From Druceiella hillmani (taxonomy: Eukaryota > Arthropoda > Insecta > Lepidoptera > Hepialidae), in assembly GCA_039881145.1 (NCBI GenBank), contig JAYKKI010000037.1, forward strand, positions 14,953,501-15,017,500: 64,000 bases of DNA. The letters are read 5' to 3'. Made by a program: the position numbers and the translations under genes. Under the pieces are notes generated by a model that was given only the letters and a program-made list of their open reading frames with translations, was not told the origin of the DNA and searched no databases. Positions 11,250 to 23,929 of the stretch are shown piece after piece. The first letter of the stretch is position 1. Every line of letters starts with the position of its first letter.

Positions 11250-14032
11250 TAACCATAAATAGTTTAATAATTCATATTTATCGAGAAAGATATAATTGAC
11301 GGCAATTTGCATAAATATTTTAATATACGGTGTGTTTTAGCGAGACAAATGAAACTTCGTGTACTGAAATATTGAATACAGTATATATAGACTGACAAAT
11401 AAGACATACAAATAAATTTATATCCTTAAGTTATGTTGCCTTCAAGTTGTTCCATATGAGGGAATAAAAAAACTCACATAGTTACATACATGAATCCTGA
11501 ACACATAACTCTCCTTTTGCGTAATAACTTTACTTTGATTTCATATAATTAAGGAAATGTAATTTATTAAATTAATGATTCTTATAAAATCTTTTCAAGG
11601 CAAAAGTTTTTAGCATTTTATCGAACTTTTCAAATTTCTAGGAAATATTAATGAATGCTTAGCTTTAAGGAAAAAAATAAAGATATCTAGTCAAGGCTCC
11701 CGTCTGTCGCAATTCCGCAATTTGCGCTTTTAATAAAGAAAAAGTGAGGGGAGAGAATTTCTTTATTCAAATCGGATGAAGCTTCAGTCACATGGTAGAT
11801 TGATAAAATTTACATTTTTACAATTTTTGCTTTGATTATTGCCAATAATCAACGTGGCGCATCATGAATAATAAACTTAAAAATCAATCCAATCCAGAAG
11901 TAAACATTTTATAGAATTCTATGGTTATAGATAGCTGTGTCCGATTAAAAAAGAAGTTCACATTGTAAATTCTATGAACGTTGAGAGTTTACATTTTAAA
12001 TCCTCATCTTAGTGGCGCCATAATTCATTACCACAACTGACTGTTTGTAACTAAATATTGGTAAAAATTGCATTATCCAATAAAAGTATAAATTATGAAG
12101 AGAACATTTTACGATTTGAGTTTGAAAAATAATGTTTTGACAATCGATTGAAAATGATTTGACTCAATCGACTATATTTATATGGCATAGATTTGGACAT
12201 ACAATATATATTTGAAATAAATCTTAATTTGTTAAAATTATTTTTATATTTTTATATTAATTATCAATTTATTTATGGATATTATTGGACAGGTGCTTCT
12301 GAGTGATAGGAAAAGAGACACATAAATGGTTCTTCACAATGGTAGAGCTATGATATTCATAAAAATAACATTTAAATTGATGGATAAGTTTAACGAGGAT
12401 TATTGCCATTTTAGCTTATTGGAGAACTGTACGGAGAATGCTATAACGGTTCGCAGATGTTATAGAGAGCTTCGAAATAATTGCTTGTCACTTGGTATAA
12501 ATATAAACAATCCAATTTAAATATATAGAGGGAATTTCCGTAAATCAAATTTAAAAAGTGTTCTATTGATGGTACAAAACCAGAAATATCGCAATATGGA
12601 TAAATGGTACATATTTATCTTATAAATTTCTGCTTTTTATTCCATAATCAGCTTTATACGTTTTTAGTCAAAGACATAGGTTTTAAATCGAAACCCAAAT
12701 ACAAATGGGATAATTAGGATCTTATTCGCAAACAGAAAGAGGGCGCATAAAGTTAAATCAACAAATGTGTCCGGAGAATCTCGGCCGTGGATTAGCGGGA
12801 AGGACTTTACAAACATTTGCATAGTCGTACAGCTATTTCATTTATACGATTAGAAGACACGGGCTATAAAGCGTTTTTGTATTACATTCATGATTATATG
12901 ATTTTTGTGAATTACATTTGGGATAAAATAATATTAAATTTTATGAGCGGTCTCTGTTGCTCCTTTTTTAGTAACTTTAAACCTTATCTGTACTTAAATA
13001 TTACAAATTTTTTTGTAAAATAATAATGTGAAATATGTTTTTGGAAAAATATTTTTTTCGAGCCCTACATGTATAAAGTTTTGTGACTTAGCAATTACAG
13101 CTTTTCAGATCAATGTTACATCAAATACAGCGTCTCTATCAGCTGGGTATACTGAAGTAGGTTCTAAATTCCCTCCAAGCTCTTTTACCCCGATTTACGT
13201 TTTAATTTTAATTATGTGATAATGCGTATCCTTACTCTATTGTTTACATGAATATATAAGTGAAAATTTAAAAAGTTTTTAAGTCACCTTGGCGTGTAGA
13301 TATTACAGAGCGCATATCGTATTGGCTACGATTGCTTCATTTCATTTTAATCTGCCGTAAAAATTTAATACTTATTCTAAAGGAATCTCCTTAGTTTTTT
13401 TAAATCATTTGACAAACAAAATTTAAAATAGGGGACAATTTTGAGGGACGAAAGAAAGTGAAAATATGTTTTTGAAATTACGTGCTAGGTGACAAATTAA
13501 ATCTTAGTAAAATAAATATATTTACTATAACAGAACCATCGTTTTTACATTATTATTCTAACATAATTCCCTTCCTTGATTATGAAATAAAGTAAATTTA
13601 TTAATCAAACTTTATGGATCCAAAACTTCCAAAATAAAATGCTTTTAAAGGATGTTGGTATGGAGAACTAATGTATAAATAGGTATAAATTAGATAGATA
13701 TCGTAAATTCTGTATTTACTAAAGTAAATACTGAACTTAATTTTGAAAGACTAAACTGAATTGACTTTAAAGGCAAAATATTGGTAGAAACGCTATAAGA
13801 GTCTAAAATTTTACTATGTCATAATTAACTTTATGTATTTCCTATTTAACTAATGATCAAGGAAATTCTTTCAGATTGCTAACAGCATAATCTGCTTCTG
13901 AACTGTCGTTCTGAAGTACGAAATTCATGATTTGTTTTTTTCTCTTCTATTGCTTGTATTGAAATTTAATTTAATATTAATGGTATATATAAAATATAAT
14001 AGTATTTACTGTACAAGGATGTAGTGCATAAA

Positions 14033-14040
<8 letters not shown>
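11250..14040. other. Unassigned A+T-rich stretch
   Basis: No gene or repeat family was recognised. The small open frames at 12326-12520, 12817-13023 and 13028-13219 show no domain or codon-use signal. Confidence 0.45.

Positions 14041-14041
<1 letters not shown>

Positions 14042-14065
<24 letters not shown>
14042..14065. repeat. (TA)n microsatellite, short
   Basis: Twelve TA units in an A+T-rich background. Confidence 0.9.
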
Positions 14066-15640
14066 CTCTATAAATGTACTGTGGACATCGCCATTTACCA
14101 TTGATCGCCAAGCCATTTATTCATGTCTAGTTTCATGTAATTATATCATATGGCTTGATATAGGTACAATTTAATAAGTTTAGGCCAAACGGTAGTTTAT
14201 TAATAATTTTTTTTTCAAAACTTGGTGAAAATTAACTAGACGAATCTAGCAAGCATCTAAGGATGCGCACCAAAAATCGTCTGTTACTTTTAGACATGGC
14301 TAGATTATGGAATCTATAAGTACAAGGATTATCTTCAGTTTGAAAAAGGCGTATTTGTTTCTTAAACGAATTAAAAATGAAATAAAACGTTATTTAATTT
14401 TTATTTCGGTGCAAAAATGTTTTTTTTCTTATTTTTAAAAGCAAATAAAAATAAAAAGTGATATCTACTTACAATTTAAATACAATACAGGATAGATATC
14501 GTGTGTTTAATTAAACGTATATAGTAATGGCTGTCAATTTCATGTACTTAGCAATAATGGTTGTCAATTTCAGTTATGATACCGGTCGCTTCAAAAATTA
14601 TTCTCTATAGCATGTAGTTTTATTTTTGAAATGTTTATTATCGTTCATTGACATTATCGTATTTACAGAAAAACATGTTCTCTTGATTAATAATAAAATG
14701 TTATGACTTTACCTAGATTATATATTTATCATTACCAAATGAAAATTTTGATGAAAAATTTAAGAGGATAAACGATATCACATGTAGTACAAAATTACGG
14801 TAGAGGAAAAATTTAGCTTGAAGTACTTTGTTATTTAGATGGATTTAATATATTATTAAAAGGTACAACTTGTTTAAATGATACCTAATCGCATTTTCCA
14901 ATTTATTTATTTTGATGATAAATTGTAGGTTGTCAGCGGCTTGGCGGTTTAAAGTATAAAAAGCAGAATCATTCGTTATATCTAATTAATACTGGTTTTA
15001 ATTCTAATGAAATAGTTAAGAAAAATGGTTATGTAGGACAAAAGTAGGTACATCTTAGATCAATATAGAGTAAATTTAAATTCGTAGTTTAAACTTGTAC
15101 TTTTTAATTAAGTATTTCAAAAGTTTTCCTTGTAGTTCAAGTATTTTAAAAGTTTTCTGCGGATATGTAAATATAAATGCGGCATGTTTTTGGGTATATT
15201 CTGCTCAGTGAATGTAATATTAGGACGGTTTATCAAAGTAAAAAGGAGATATTAATAAAATACCATAATTTTAAAATACCATAATCGAAGAGGGAAATCT
15301 AAAAACCACAATAAAAAATAGTAGCACGTCTCAAAACCCTGTAAACCATTTGTTACCTGCCATTTCTTTCTAAGCACTAATTTTTTTTTTATTTAATTTC
15401 TCGTCATTTTTTACACCCCACTGATATGCCATCTGTCTCAAATCTAGGAAAAGAAGCCTATATTATACCTTCATCTTTTCTTTTTCTTTATTATTGAAAA
15501 CGGATTAAAGATCTAATGGCTCTTGGACCGTTACTGATCCTCTTTTTAATTGTTTAAAAATGTCGCTCTAAAGCTGTTTGTGGTATACCATGTTCAGTAT
15601 GTATAGTTGTTCATATGGATGCGTGACCCGTTATCCTCCG
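14066..15640. other. Unassigned A+T-rich stretch
   Basis: Only a small local duplication is visible: AATGGCTGTCAATTTCA and AATGGTTGTCAATTTCA at about 14526 and 14557. Nothing else was recognised. Confidence 0.45.
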
Positions 15641-15677
<37 letters not shown>

Positions 15678-15706
15678 ACATATATAAATATATATATATG
15701 TAAATA

Positions 15707-15804
<98 letters not shown>

Positions 15805-15816
15805 TATATATATATT
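15641..15816. repeat. Compound (TA)n / (AC)n microsatellite
   Basis: A long compound array: TA units at 15641-15665, a GTATGTATGTATAC interruption, a long pure TA run of about 75 bp ending near 15792, a short (AC)n block, then TA again. Four open frames on both strands across it are repeat artefacts of Tyr-Ile periodicity. Confidence 0.9.
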
Positions 15817-17590
15817 TTTTTCTGAAATCGCACTCGTTTCAAAAATTTTACCCAGAAGCGTCTATTTAGTGACGACTTTTGTAAATTACTTTTGGTATAC
15901 TAACTATAGATAGATATTTACAAAAATATCTTAAAATTATCGACAAATTATCCGTGCGTTTTTTGCGATTACATATCAAACGAATTTTAAAAATGCACAT
16001 GTTTGTTAATGCTTATACATGCATGTGTAGGATGTTTTCATTAATAATTTATAAATTAATTTTTAGAAGATTATAAAGTAAACTATTCCATAAGTCTACC
16101 CTGTGAAAAAGTTTGTGATCAAGTTTACAGCCCTACTTGGTTTTCTCAAATATTACAGCATCGTATAACAATTTAATTTTCCTTAAAATTCTCAAAGGTA
16201 AACAGTTTATTTACCGGGTCGCCGAAAAATGCAACGCTTTCCTTTTTGGATATGATAAATGGTGTGCCGTGATGGAAGCGCTGTTGTGAAGATTTATTGC
16301 ATAATCCGCCTCCACGTGAGGTCGTGACATTATCGCCATTTCATGAATAAAATAGACGTGAGTAAATTTTTTATTCGAGTTGATATAGACGAGAATGAAA
16401 TTTTATTAAAGATGTGGATGTTTTTTTTAAAGTTTCGTTTGTTTTTCATTTCAACAAAGAATTACCCCGTAAGTTATAAAGTATTGTTGGAAAATATGTC
16501 TGGTTTCACTAAAATTTAATCTGTTCTTTTATTTTGTTATAATAATACCTACTAGAAAATATCCCATACTATTCATGTAATCTAAATTAGAATGGTTTCT
16601 CTTATTTATTGGTTAATAGTTAATTCTTAAATTGCCAGATCGTTGATATGATTCTGTAAATAAAGCATGAGAAAAAACAATTTTTGATATTAGAATATTT
16701 GGAACGTTTTCAAAATATTTCGTTCTTTTCAGTGTTATATGTAATTTTTTTCTTCAAAATGTTAAGATCCAAAATCTAAAAAAGTTAGGCACATAAAGGG
16801 ACTAAAAATACAGTAAACATATACTAAAATTGTAATAATGATTAAATTACATAATTTTTAATTACGATTAATAACTTACACGATTTATAACAGCGTGGTT
16901 TTGGTCATTAATACTTTCGTTTCGTTGAATTTTAGTCTCCATTTAATTATTATATTCAGAAATTCAGTTATAAATTAATATCAACATAGACACCAACTGG
17001 CACTGAAATTTATACTTAGGTGTATTGTATTGAAATTGGAATGCCTATACAGTTAACGAAGAAATAAAATAAAAATAAAATGAATAAATATTTACATATA
17101 AAAGTGTAAATAGGTACATACATGTATGCATTCGCAGATGAACGTACATATGCCTTTATATTTAAGTACGTATTATAGATACACCTACGGCATATCCAAC
17201 CAGATGACACAGAATATAATTAAATGTATGTTTCTTCATTAACGTACTATTAGGAGAGTTCAAATAAAATTCTTTCAAAAAGTTATTTTGAGACGACAAA
17301 AAAAGAGTTTTTGGTCGTTTATTTGTTAAATTTCTTATGACGATTAAAGAAATGATAAGAAATTAAATTACTAGTAGTACCTCAAAATACACAAAATTTC
17401 TGGAAATGTTTTATGTACTAGATTTATTATTCGATTTCATTCAATCAACCAGAAAAATGTGCGTGGATAAGATAAAACAATTGTGAATAAGATAAAAAAA
17501 TAAAAAATAAATAAAAAGAAAACTTTAAAATTTTAAAAAGAGATAAGGAATAAGTGCGATAAAAAATTGATAAGAATGTCAAATTATCAT
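15817..17590. other. Unassigned A+T-rich stretch
   Basis: A slightly G+C-richer segment at 16210-16340 carries no open frame or known repeat. Nothing else was recognised. Confidence 0.45.
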
Positions 17591-17643
17591 ACAAATAAAG
17601 TGATTAAAGAACTGCTTCTTAGTTCTTTAATAACTTTATTTGT
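17591..17643. repeat. Short inverted repeat, 23-bp arms
   Basis: Arm 17591-17613 (containing AAATAAAGTGATTAAAGAAC) and arm 17621-17643 are reverse complements with one mismatch, around a 7-nt GCTTCTT loop. Confidence 0.8.
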
Positions 17644-17988
17644 TTAGATTCATCAAGATAAGCTTTCAACACATTTGTTGAGAATAACATTTCTGTGACA
17701 AGTTTGAACTAAAGTGAGAATTTTATAAATTGGGCAACGCATTATATTCTGCGGAAGGCAATAGTATATTTCAAAAGAAAGAAAAAAGTGATACTTAAAA
17801 ATTTAAGCCAATATGTCAAACTTGTAACTTTTTATAGAATGTGTAATAATACGTGGCGAAACTTGTAAAAAAACGAAGATATAAAAAACTAAAACCCTAC
17901 TGCGTTTAAGAAAAAAATTGAAAAGTAATCAACAAGTAAAGTAATCATAACTTGCTTGAGAGATAATCGTCACTAAATTGTAAAGCTG

Positions 17989-18060
17989 TAGGCGGCATTC
18001 AGTTTCAAGATATCAACATTTTTATTCAGTAGAATTTGTGTCAAAACTGAACGCCACCTA
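17989..18060. repeat. Imperfect hairpin, about 19-bp arms
   Basis: TAGGCGGCATTCAGTTTCA near 17989 and its imperfect complement TGTCAAAACTGAACGCCACCTA ending at 18060 face each other across about 35 nt. Two mismatches are visible. Confidence 0.55.
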
Positions 18061-18884
18061 TTCACTATTCAGTAAGAATTCTCTTTCTTTTTATTTTTGA
18101 ATTTTTAATATTTGTATCAAATTTGGCTATTTTTTTAAATTTATGAAAAAGAAATTTGAGAAATCGTATAATTATGTTTACAGACTTATCGAACGATATC
18201 CTCTTCGATAAGAACGCGATTTTTTTCCAAATCTGTTTTTTTTATCGCAAGGTCGCCAAAATGTTTTTTTTGTCTTTAAAAACCTATAATACTGTTACAT
18301 TAAATATAAATCGCTTGATACCTAACTTACAGATACATACATAAACTTCTAAATACATTACCCTACCTTTGCTGCGCCGCAAAAAACAGGAATGTCGGTA
18401 AAAACCGGCATTGACCTAGATTATTAATAAATTCCATTCTATGAATACTGAGTTTATACATTAACCGTGCGATTTTAATTGTTGTAGATAACACATTTTC
18501 TCCAACCCTTTTGCAATGATTTGATATTTAAATAATATAGAATATATACATAATACAGAATAATATGTAACGATGCCAAATCATAGAGACGAAAGAGATA
18601 AAAAATCGGCAAATTTATATTAAAACCTTATTGCTTGTTGTTTCTAAATTTAAGTACTTATACTTATTTTGGTGCGACTTACATATTTATGAAGTTCATT
18701 TTAACACATCTTTTTATTTTACAAGACGTTTTAGAATATTGTCGTTTCATTTAAAAATAAACACGAACGAAACCAAAAATTCAGTTCAATCTGTGTAATA
18801 GCTTTCAAGAAATATTGTGTGTGTATAGGCGGCCACAGATATTTTACTAATATGACACCATTTTCTATAAAATCATTTAAAATT

Positions 18885-18995
18885 TTAATTATTCAGTAGG
18901 TAACGTTTGTAATTATTCAGTAGATAAGATTTTAATTATTCGGTACGAACGTAAGGTTATCTTAAAGGTTTACTCTTTAAAATAACCTTACGTTC
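18885..18995. repeat. Short direct repeats followed by a 21-bp inverted repeat
   Basis: Three copies of TTNTAATTATTCAGTAGNTAA-like sequence (the third reads TTCGGTACG) occupy about 18885-18946. They lead into an inverted repeat pairing 18947-18967 (GAACGTAAGGTTATCTTAAAG) with 18975-18995, one mismatch, 7-nt loop. This cluster ends about 54 bp before the repeat that begins at 19049. Confidence 0.7.
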
Positions 18996-19048
18996 ACTTT
19001 AAATATCATTTATTGTACTCGTATTACATGACTTTCCGATTTGACTCC

Positions 19049-19490
19049 TTTTTAGGGTTCCGTAACCAAATGATAAAAACAGTAGCCTTATAATTTCGTT
19101 CTGTCTGTCTGTCTGTCTGTTAATTAGTTCGTTTATTCGGAGGTTATTAGTACTATATAGAGGAAATTTGGATAGTAGGACGTCTTCTATTAACCGCTAT
19201 ACAATGAAATATTTGAATTCCGAAAACAAATAATATTTGGGGTGGCACTCAATACATGTAACTACATATAATATGTAAAAATTGTACATTTAACATGCAA
19301 AATCAAGTACACATAGGCGTGTGGGGTATTTTTATACAAGTCTTAAAAATGATAAAGAGGATTCCAATTTTTTTTTCTTTAAACCATACAGTCGGTGAGA
19401 CACCCCTTAAATTTTCAAGAGTTAGAAGGATTGAAAAGACTCTTGTAGACGTAACTTCCCCTCACCAGATGGCGGATTCTAATATCGAGT
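19049..19490 (+). repeat. Interspersed repeat of the lepidopteran 'TTTTTAGGGTTCCGT' type
   Basis: The block opens with TTTTTAGGGTTCCGTAACC, then a purine-rich phrase, CCTTATAATTTCG and a (CTGT)n run at about 19102-19122. From memory of moth and butterfly genomes, this order matches a very common interspersed repeat. Downstream similarity decays quickly, so the end is approximate. The + strand frame at 19295-19501 has no domain signature. Confidence 0.55.
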
Positions 19491-19863
19491 GTTTTAATTA
19501 AAAATAGGAGTTGTTTCCAGATTAAGAGCTAATTTGATTAGTGAATTATGTGATATAAATATAATAATTTTGAAAAAAAAAACATATTTATAAAACATCT
19601 TAGCCTCGAATATATCATAAAGTCTGTCTCAATTATACATATACCATATTAAATATAAACCATATTTCTGGAAAAATTCCCTTTGTATGAAGACTACCAC
19701 AATGCGTATCGCGTATGCTACTAAGCAGTGTAATAAATTAAATCAGGATATCAAAAACACGTCGTCAATACATAGTCAATAGTAATTTTTTTCCTTTTAT
19801 TTTTGCTATGCGATATCATTATTTCATTCTTTCGCTTTATATATCAACATATCATCCACTATA

Positions 19864-19880
19864 TGCACGCACACGGACAC

Positions 19881-19959
<79 letters not shown>

Positions 19960-19984
19960 TGTTTGATATATATGTGTGTGTGTG
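19864..19984. repeat. (AC)n-(GT)n palindromic microsatellite
   Basis: A CA/AC tract (about 19868-19921) is followed directly by a TG/GT tract (about 19922-19984), with CACACGTGTG at the junction. The two halves are reverse complements, so the array is a large potential cruciform and also an alternating purine-pyrimidine tract. Long frames on both strands (Thr-His and Val-Cys periodicity) are artefacts. Confidence 0.9.
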
Positions 19985-20048
19985 CAATTGAACATGTTAT
20001 CATTACGATATATGTCATATAGTTTTATCAACGTCTAAACGATTTAAT

Positions 20049-20461
20049 CTTAATTAATATTGTAAATGTGAATGTGTATTTGTTGATGCTTCTTTCATGT
20101 CGCAATAGCAGCAAGAGACCGACGCGATTTTTTTCCATAGAGATGGTTGGTAAACCAGAAAATAACACAGGCTACTTTTTATCGCAGGAAATTCATCCCG
20201 GAAAATCTCACCCTAATCATAACTAATGTTATAAATGCAAAAGTGTATTTGTAGGTCCTATTTTCCCTTCGTAACGAAGCTTTGGATATATATTCGGAAG
20301 AAAATATTTTTGTTCACCTTATTTCATTTGCATAATAAAATCACGAAAATAAACACTTAGTATTTATCCCTTAGCCATTCTAGATGGCGCTATATGTTTT
20401 AATTTTTTCCTAAATGTTTGTAATTATAACCATGCGAGCGAAGCAGTGGTTAAAAGCTAGT
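20049..20461 (+). repeat. Interspersed repeat resembling a lepidopteran RTE-like 3' end
   Basis: Two heads of the type 'TAATATTNTAAATGNNAAWGTGTATTTG' occur at about 20055 and 20225. The first is followed by ACACAGGCTACTTTTTATCGCAGG-like sequence, and the block ends with GCGAGCGAAGCAGTGGTTAAAAGCTAGTA. The phrases 'AGGCTACTTTTTATC', 'GCGAAGC' and 'AAAAGCTAGT' are typical of an abundant repeat in moth and butterfly genomes, often labelled a non-LTR (RTE-type) 3' end or a derived SINE. The two heads suggest nested or duplicated copies. No reverse transcriptase coding sequence is present here. Confidence 0.55.
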
Positions 20462-23400
20462 AGTGTATAAATAAATATACTAAGTTATAATTTCTGAATT
20501 AAGTCACGCTTCATAAACAGGCATCACGTGATAATGTTTCAAATTATTATCTAGTAAATATTAAATTATTGTGTTCTCAAAAATATATATTTTTCGTATT
20601 ATTTCGTGCTATATTCAAATCATTAGTTTCTTAAGAAAATTTGTTATCTTTTTTTTTATTTCATTTATCCTTTTGGGGGTTTCATCGTATTCAATATTTT
20701 TTTCAAGGCTTTTATTAGTATTTACATATTTCGTTAATTGGATATATTATATCTCTTTTTATTTAACTGATTTAAAATATAGCTCTTCTCATATTTTCCT
20801 ATATCACTTATACTTAACTATATATTATTGTTACCCCATTGAATAGTATTTATCAGATTTTTTATATTTATTTATTTCTATCTTAATATCGATTGGTTTT
20901 TGTTCAATTACATATACAAAATTCGTCTTATTTTAACGTATTTTTTCGTTGACAATGTGAAAATTATAAATAAAGAATTCCTTACTTTAATCACTATGAT
21001 ATCTACAAGAGTATCTGTAAATACACTGCTTCACGACATATATTGCTTTATATTTCTTCTATTAGCTATATAAATATGAACAAAACAAATTCTTCTTTAC
21101 AGTTTTACTTGTCAAAAGGATGAATCCATAATAAATTTTTCGATACTTTTTGGAAATAAATTTGTTTTCTTAAATATTTTTGTACTCTTCATAAATGAAT
21201 TTCTTTTCCTAAATATATTTAACACATACAACACCGTCGAAATTCTCTTACAGTTGCGGAAAGTAATAAGAGATGTTTTTTTTAATTTAAAATACTTGCT
21301 ATGTCACTGAAATTGATAAAACCTTGGATCAGAAATTGAAAATTACAAAAATTCTCTACTATGATATACTAAACAACGTAACAACGTAGCTTTAATAGAG
21401 CGAAGCATCTTATATTTAAATCTGAAAATGTAAGTACGAAGAACGAAACACAATATATGTGATGATAATATTTAAGGAATATTTCATTCGACTAGTAAAA
21501 ACTTCACATTTTCCCTAATTTTACCTAAATACATATAACAAAATATATTATCAATTTAAAATACTCCACGATTTATTATTACAGTTAGGTTAGTACTTTC
21601 ATTATTATACAAAAGGCCTTTTTACACTACGTCTCGTCTGTAAGTTTAAATTATGCATCTCGTCTATTTCAAGTAACTGGCGCTCTCACCGTTGCCGCTG
21701 TGAAATTGTGTTATTTGAATAAATTGACGATCTGAGCATGAAACGAGGTAGCGCCGCAAGGACATTTTACACTCAGAATTCTAATGGAAGGCTGACATGC
21801 ACCGACTAGCTTCTTGCCAATTTAAACTAGCATACTCCTTAGGCCTCATCCTCTTAGATAGATAGATAGGCATAATGTATTTGCAAAGAAATTAAAATAC
21901 TCTTAATTATTAATTACGCACTAATTATTTTTTTGAATTAATATCAAATAAAGTAATTTCCTTTAGCTTTAATAAAACCTTATATCTACATCAAGTAAAG
22001 CTAAGCAAAAATAATCATAATTAAAGCTCAAAAAAATTGTTATATACGTTTTTTGGATGAAGTGATAATTTTGGTTACTACCTTTTAAATATCTACGCAG
22101 CAATGCTCTCCTGTTGTTAGCAAACAAATCGAACCAAGAGAAAAAAATTGTACGATGTAAAATAATAGAAATACGTAGGCTAATACACAAACCAGATTTA
22201 TGCTCAAAATTGCACGCTATCATACAAACGTGCTCGCATCAAAATATTTTCCCAAGCATTTGCTTCATCACCTCCAAATAAAAATCACCGATGATGTTGC
22301 AACCATAGGAAACGAGTTCTCTTAGATTTGAGAAAAAAAATTAAAACTATCTTTTTCACAGAAGATATTTTTCAGAATTTCCGTAACTTTGCGATCCACT
22401 CAATCCTTTAGCGTTTTGGTTTGGGCTCGTATTCAAATCGCGTTCGCGCACAGTAAAATTAATTTTAAGAAATTTTGAAGCTAATTATGATTGATGAGAT
22501 CCTTGGATTGTTCAAGCCGATAAATTTTATGACTCAGTAAATCTGCCAATTTGTGAGATTCGCTATAATTATGCTAAACTATTTCATGCGTACCGATAAA
22601 TGTTTTGCCAATTTTAATACAAGCGTCAAAAAAACTTTAAACTCCTAAAACTCATTTATCAACCCCCAATTAAAACCTAGCACATTAAACCTGACTCTAT
22701 AATTTGTTCTAAAAGAGAAATATTTTGACTAGATATGTAAAAAAATCTTGAGCGCAAATATAACAATATGAAGAAAATAAATCCATTCAAAAGAGTGATT
22801 GAACAAGATTGAATGAAGCATATGCGCTTTTAGAGAACAAAGTAGAGCATGCAAGTTTAAATAGTTTTAGGAAATTTCAGGAATTTTATTTTAATACTCT
22901 ACTGGTATGAGTATAGCTACGTACCAGGTATAACACTGTATTTATAAATCAAGCCAAAAATATATCAGGTAGTCCATATAATATTTTAAAATGATGACAA
23001 AAATACTTGATCCTCTTTGGGTAACAACTTTAGACGATTACGAGTCTACTGTTCACAAAATTTTAAGACGTATTCCCGTTTACGTAATTTTGTACGGTTT
23101 TCTTTATTATAGAAAATGGGTGGAAAGATTTTAATGACAATCGTTTTTTTGTGTGTTTTAATTCATACGTTTCAATTCATACATGACCAAGGTAAGACCA
23201 ATGATGAAAATCGTAATGCGTAAAACAAACAAACAAAAAGATAGAGCGACTTCTAATTTATTTTTTATGCATCCGTTTTTTAAACTTTTCTTTCTACTTC
23301 TATTAAATTCTGTGGGCTCCTTCCATCTAAAAAAATAAATTCTGATATTTTCTAAATTAAAAAAATATTTTCTATCGAAACTTTTAAATTTGAACAGGTG

Positions 23401-23479
23401 AAACATAACACCAGGAAAACTTTTTGTGAAAAATTATGAAATTGTACTAAATTATATTTACATAGCATAAATTATTTGC
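20462..23479. other. Unassigned A+T-rich stretch
   Basis: Nothing identified. A G+C-richer segment at 21630-21850 holds no open frame. (GATA)n is limited to a few units near 21857. The frames at 20571-20846 and 21969-22223 are hydrophobic or low complexity, as expected of A+T-rich chance frames. Confidence 0.45.
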
Positions 23480-23786
23480 TTTATGTGGTGCAGTATTTGG
23501 TATTGAGTTTTACATTGTGACCGATGATTAATTTCGACATATTTTTTTTCTTTTCGACACTTTTCCATTTTTTTTGTAACGGCTATTTTATGCTTATAAA
23601 CATGCGTCATGCGGTGCAGTATTTGGTATTGAGTTTTACATTGTGACCGATGATTTATGTGGTGCAGTATTTGTATTGAGTTTTACATTGTGACCGATGA
23701 TTAATTTCGACATATTTTTTTTCTTTTCGACACTTTTCCATTTTTTTTGTAAAGGCTATTTTATGCTTATAAACATGCGTCATGCG
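23480..23786. repeat. Recent local tandem duplication (A-B-A'-A''-B')
   Basis: Unit A (TTTATGTGGTGCAGTATTTG... to ...GTGACCGATGA) occurs at 23480-23527, again as a slightly shortened copy at about 23611-23653, and at 23654-23700. Unit B (from TTAATTTCGACATA to CATGCGTCATGCG) occurs at 23528-23613 and 23701-23786. The copies differ at only a couple of positions (for example GTAACGGC versus GTAAAGGC), so the duplication is recent compared with the decayed repeats around it, or it reflects an assembly join. Confidence 0.85.
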
Positions 23787-23929
23787 TGAGAGTAATTGAA
23801 TCTGGCACCCGTTTTCAAGCGTTAACCTTAAGGCACAACGTTTATAATATGAGGTAGGAAGATATCAGTAAAATAAAAATAAAAAAAGGATATTTGCAGG
23901 ATTTTCCTTTCAGAGTATTCCTTGCTTTA

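Noticed and set aside
15594..15913. Four open frames of 64-82 codons on both strands
   Set aside because: They are Tyr-Ile repeats generated by the (TA)n microsatellite.
19803..20018. Open frames rich in Thr-His and Val-Cys
   Set aside because: Translation of the (AC)n/(GT)n array, not a protein.
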